9,672 nucleotides of DNA from Planctomycetales bacterium (GTDB taxonomy: Bacteria > Planctomycetota > Planctomycetia > Pirellulales > Thermoguttaceae). Made by a program: the position numbers and the translations under genes. The notes beneath the pieces were generated by a model. That model was given only the letters and a program-made list of their open reading frames with translations. It was not told the DNA's origin and searched no databases. The stretch covers positions 1 through 9,672 of the forward strand of contig SKZG01000208.1 in assembly GCA_007127495.1 (NCBI GenBank), in the 5' to 3' direction. Of this stretch, positions 7,146 to 9,672 are shown piece after piece (the first letter of the stretch is position 1; every line of letters starts with the position of its first letter).

Positions 7146-8411
7146 TTACGCCGCCGCCAATACCACGGCGGCGGCTTGGCCGTAGGGTGTGTGATTCAAC
7201 AGCAGAGCCGTGGGCCGGCGCGACGGCTCACCGCCGCCGCACACCACGTTCACGGGACATTCGGGGTCCGGGTGTTCGTAGTTGAGGGTGGGTGGAACTC
7301 GCTCGTGTGCCAGCGCCATGATGCTGGCAGCCATCTCGACGGCGCCCCCGCCGGGGCCCAGGTTGCCGAAGAAGCTCTTCGGCGCGAACACGGGAACGTC
7401 GCCCAACGTGGCTCGAATGGCCTGGGCCTCGATGCGGTCGTCGTGGTACGTGCCGGGGCCGTGCGCGTTGACGTGCCCTACGTCGTCGGGTGTCAGCCGT
7501 GCAGCGTCCAATGCCCGGACAATCGCGGCCCGAATGGCGCTGCCGGTACGGGGTCGGCCGTCGCGTTGTGGTTCAAAGGCGGCGGCGAATCCGAGTACGC
7601 GGCCGAGAATCGTGGCCCCGCGCGATGCGGCATGGCGGCGGGTTTCGAGCACGAAAGCGGCGGCCCCCTCCCCGGCGACCGCCCCGGCCCGATCCGCGTC
7701 GAACGGGCGGCTCGCGGCGGCGGGGTTTTCACCGCGGCGAGTAAATTCGAATACGCCGCTTCGCACCCACAGGGCCGGACTGATGCGCGAACTCGCGCCG
7801 CCGGCCACGATCACATCGGCCTGCCCTCGCTCGATAACCCGAACCGCTTCGGCCAGCGCCAACAGGCTCGAGACGTCGCCCAAGGTAATCGAGTTGTTCG
7901 GGCCGCGCGCGTCCTGCGCAATCGCGATATGGCAGGCCGGCATGTTGGGCAGGTACTTCAGCATCCACAGCGGGAACATTTCGGGAAGGGCTTTCTCGCC
8001 CCACAACCGGAAGTCGAATCGCCCGTCCACGATACAGCTCCGAAACGCGCCGACCAACTCGTCGAGGTCGCAGGGGATCGGCTCGGCGCCAAAGAGCACG
8101 CCCATGCGTTCGGAGTCGAACGGGGTGTTGTGGTGACCGGCCTCGCGGCACGCCGCGTCGGCCGCTGCGAAGGCCATCTGAATGTCGCGGCTCATGACCT
8201 TCAGGCTTTTCCGCGGCCGGACCGATTGCTTCGGATCGAAGTCGGCCACGTTGGCCCCGAAGGAGACCGGGAGGGCCGGTCCCTGAAACAGCGCCAAGTC
8301 GCGCACGCCGCTCCGACGCGCGCACAGCGATGCCCACAGGGCGTCGCCGCCGATACCGATGGGGCTGACTACCCCCATACCCGTTATCACAATTTCTGAC
8401 TCACCACGCAT
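7146..8411 (-). CDS. Beta-ketoacyl synthase family protein lacking the catalytic cysteine (chain-length-factor-like)
   Basis: 421 residues from the ATG at 8411, close to FabF (413). Thiolase-fold ketosynthase features: IVITGMGVVSPIG (6-18), GERM-like GVLFG (about 104-108), GPNNSITLGDVSSLLAL (170-186), ADVIVAGGASS (198-208), FDADRAGAVAGEGAAAFVLE (237-256), VNAHGPGTYHDD (314-325) and KSFFGNLGPGGGAVE (345-359). By manual alignment to FabF, the nucleophile Cys is Asp179 and the second active-site His is Asn350, while His317 and Lys345 remain. The C-terminal GFGG loop is also changed. Ordinary condensation is therefore unlikely. It may be a chain-length-factor-like partner, a decarboxylase or another acyl-binding protein. 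A GTG at 8468 with GGAGG 8 bases upstream is a possible alternative start (440 residues); the ATG at 8411 (GGAG 9 bases upstream) matches the family N-terminus. The sulfatase follows after 34 bp. Confidence 0.88.
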   Translation of the reverse strand: MRGESEIVITGMGVVSPIGIGGDALWASLCARRSGVRDLALFQGPALPVSFGANVADFDPKQSVRPRKSLKVMSRDIQMAFAAADAACREAGHHNTPFDSERMGVLFGAEPIPCDLDELVGAFRSCIVDGRFDFRLWGEKALPEMFPLWMLKYLPNMPACHIAIAQDARGPNNSITLGDVSSLLALAEAVRVIERGQADVIVAGGASSRISPALWVRSGVFEFTRRGENPAAASRPFDADRAGAVAGEGAAAFVLETRRHAASRGATILGRVLGFAAAFEPQRDGRPRTGSAIRAAIVRALDAARLTPDDVGHVNAHGPGTYHDDRIEAQAIRATLGDVPVFAPKSFFGNLGPGGGAVEMAASIMALAHERVPPTLNYEHPDPECPVNVVCGGGEPSRRPTALLLNHTPYGQAAAVVLAAA

Positions 8412-8524
8412 CTTGCGAAGCTCCGGCACCACGCGACTGGCATTGGAGAGCGCTGCCATTCGGGCCACCTACGGGGCCTCCCGCAGCCCCCGCTCTCCCT
8501 TCTTCCAGATTCTTCCATCGCCCT

Positions 8525-8553
8525 ATCCTACCCGGCTAGCTCGCGCCGAACAA
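8525..8553 (-). promoter_or_regulatory. Weak sigma-70-like promoter candidate upstream of the ketosynthase-like gene
   Basis: On the minus strand TTGTTC (8548-8553) and TAGGAT (8525-8530) are separated by exactly 17 bases. They match the TTGACA and TATAAT consensus at 3 and 4 positions. Location, about 55 bases upstream of the GTG at 8468, is suitable. Chance occurrence is quite possible. Confidence 0.22.
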
Positions 8554-8694
8554 GGGAATAAAGCGTCGATCCACCAAGACCCGCCAAATAGGACCCCAAG
8601 TCCCGATAAGCGAAGGGCTCGCCCCCCCATGCGGGGCGGCTGCCTGGCGCAACGGCGACCGATCGAGGATAATTCTGGCAGGTGTACCCCTTGT

Positions 8695-8745
8695 TGCGCC
8701 TCGCAAAGCATGCCTGTTCCTGCCGGAACAGTCGCGATTGGCGCA
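8695..8745. repeat. Long imperfect palindrome (candidate structured RNA, terminator or dispersed repeat)
   Basis: Nested complementary arms: TGCGCC (8695-8700) with GGCGCA (8740-8745), TCGC (8701-8704) with GCGA (8734-8737), and CTGTTCC (8714-8720) with GGAACAG (8725-8731) around a 4-base TGCC loop. Together they give 17 pairs with an asymmetric internal loop. A competing pairing TGCCTG/CAGGCA (8711-8716 with 8744-8749) exists. The element lies 95 bp downstream of the heme protein stop codon and has no T-run, so a classical terminator is not supported. Confidence 0.45.
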
Positions 8746-8839
8746 GGCACGACGAAGTCTCGGGAAAAGGGGACGCATGGCGCCATAAGGACTTAGGGCA
8801 AGCGTGGCCGACCTGCTGCTCTAACCGCCGCGCGCCGAC

Positions 8840-9672
8840 TCATCGGCGGCCAGCCTCGCCTCCGTGCCAGAACGAGCGCCAGTAGGCTTCGTCGGCGGCG
8901 TAGGGGTCGAGCGGGTCGACGGCCGGGTCGAAGTCGGCGGAAAGAATGCCGTAACGCATCATCTCGCGGAGGTACGACGGGCTTGGGCTCTCGGGCGTGC
9001 CGCCGTCCATGATGGCGTAGGTGCCGTTGGCCGCCGCGCCCGAGTCGAGCCACAGCCGGATGATCGCGGCCTCCTCGTCGGAAACGGCCACGTCGTTGTG
9101 GCTGCCGTCGATGCGCGTCATGAGCTTGCTGGCCGAGCTGCCCATGGTGCGCGGCGGCCGGTTGCCGTGCGCGTTGCGCCCGTCGGCCACGAAGCCCGGC
9201 CGGCGCACCAGCGCCACGTACGACGAGAACACCCGCCCGCGGCCGTGCGAGGGCATGCCCGGCCCGGCCTCCAGGCTCAGCTCGCCGGCCCGATCCTCCC
9301 GGTTGTGGCACCCAAGGCAATGCCGGTCGAGGATCGGCTGCACGTGGCGGCGGAAGTCGACGATTTCGGGCATCCCGGCGATGGGCTCGATGCGCGCCGG
9401 GGGCCGCCGGAGTGCCGCCAGGGTGGCCGTGCCGGGGTTGACGGGCGCGACGATGCGCGGCTCGTGGCAGCCGACGCAACCGGTCGTTTCGCCCGGCTGC
9501 ACCGTCACGAAGCTTTGCATCTTCTTCACGGCCAGGTCGTGCTCGTCGAGGGCGACGAAGAACAGGCTGCGCATGGCCGGTACCTCGAAAAAGGCCGAGC
9601 CGTCCGGCGCAACCGGAACCGTGCCCAGAATGCGGTGCAGCGAAAACGTGCCCCAAAGGCTGATGCCGTCGA
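8840..9672 (-). CDS. Heme-c protein with hydrazine-synthase-alpha-like segment (partial, N-terminus outside window)
   Basis: C-terminal 276 residues; the frame is open through the right edge, reading DGISLWGTFSLHRILGTVPV and then a DGSAFFEVPA segment before the internal Met at 9574. This block, followed by LFFVALDEHD, QSFVTVQPGET and CVGCHE, resembles the middle domain of hydrazine synthase alpha subunit, which also occurs in many non-anammox planctomycete proteins. Two c-type heme motifs are visible: CVGCH (9464-9478) and CLGCH (9305-9319), the second inside FRRHVQPILDRHCLGCHN as in Planctomycete-type cytochrome domains. The end has DEEAAIIRLWLDSGA and YAADEAYWRSFWH, both typical of these proteins. 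It should be exported and hold two hemes in this part. The missing N-terminus probably has a signal peptide and perhaps a beta-propeller. Activity as hydrazine synthase is not implied; function is unknown. Confidence 0.85.
   Translation of the reverse strand, partial: DGISLWGTFSLHRILGTVPVAPDGSAFFEVPAMRSLFFVALDEHDLAVKKMQSFVTVQPGETTGCVGCHEPRIVAPVNPGTATLAALRRPPARIEPIAGMPEIVDFRRHVQPILDRHCLGCHNREDRAGELSLEAGPGMPSHGRGRVFSSYVALVRRPGFVADGRNAHGNRPPRTMGSSASKLMTRIDGSHNDVAVSDEEAAIIRLWLDSGAAANGTYAIMDGGTPESPSPSYLREMMRYGILSADFDPAVDPLDPYAADEAYWRSFWHGGEAGRR

Larger units (their letters stand above)
8469..8839. other. Intergenic region without a supported gene
   Basis: 371 bp between the end of the heme protein gene and the ketosynthase-like gene. 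The open frames on either strand have no recognisable domains, no conserved-looking protein features and no convincing start signals. It contains a CGCCCC/GGGGCG hairpin (8620-8638), a long imperfect palindrome (8695-8745) and a weak promoter-like pair (8525-8553), the last two listed separately. Confidence 0.5.

Noticed and set aside
7131..8399. Long plus-strand open frame opposite the ketosynthase-like gene
   Set aside because: It is the antisense image of a clearly conserved gene in GC-rich DNA; the translation is Arg/His/Gly-rich with no domain.
8695..8745. Integron attC or phage attachment site
   Set aside because: The arms lack the conserved attC core (RYYYAAC/GTTRRRY), and there is no integrase, tRNA or cassette-like gene nearby.
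8523..8786. Small minus-strand ORF (about 80-87 codons) in the intergenic region
   Set aside because: It spans the palindrome, has no ribosome site I can defend, and the peptide looks like translated non-coding DNA. It could be revisited if relatives conserve the frame.

Overview
The window looks like chromosomal DNA of a planctomycete, probably of the Pirellulales type. This rests on the GC-rich sequence, a secreted formylglycine sulfatase, a large heme-c protein with a hydrazine-synthase-alpha-like segment, and the style of the L13 and S9 proteins. The assignment is inference from protein character. Almost everything present is a recognisable housekeeping or family-level gene. I do not see a clear new multi-gene system. 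The unusual signals are local: a ketosynthase-fold protein without its catalytic cysteine, a ribosomal protein gene without a normal start codon, and several intergenic inverted-repeat structures.

Positions 1-2885 (minus strand) hold a three-gene proton-translocating NAD(P) transhydrogenase operon, transcribed pntAa, pntAb, pntB. pntAa and pntAb overlap by ATGA. pntB follows after 116 bp that begin with a hairpin, and it runs off the left edge. Positions 2886-3293 are a divergent spacer containing the structured leader of the ribosomal operon.

Positions 3294-5501 (plus strand) hold rplM (L13) and rpsI (S9), followed after only 4 bp by an S41 carboxyl-terminal processing protease with an intact Ser-Lys-Gln catalytic set. 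The three genes look like one transcription unit. Positions 5502-5647 separate it from the convergent sulfatase and are filled by a nested inverted-repeat element with two back-to-back hairpins.

Positions 5648-8411 (minus strand) hold a ketosynthase-fold protein and, 34 bp downstream of it, an exported sulfatase with its own strong ribosome binding site. Positions 8469-8839 have no convincing gene but contain a long imperfect palindrome and a weak promoter-like pair. Positions 8840-9672 (minus strand) are the C-terminal part of a heme-c protein whose start lies outside the window.

The blocks are not obviously linked in function: redox/energy (pnt), translation, envelope proteolysis, sulfate-ester degradation, acyl chemistry of unknown kind, and a c-type cytochrome-like protein. 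No tRNA, rRNA, CRISPR array, transposase, integrase or phage gene was found.
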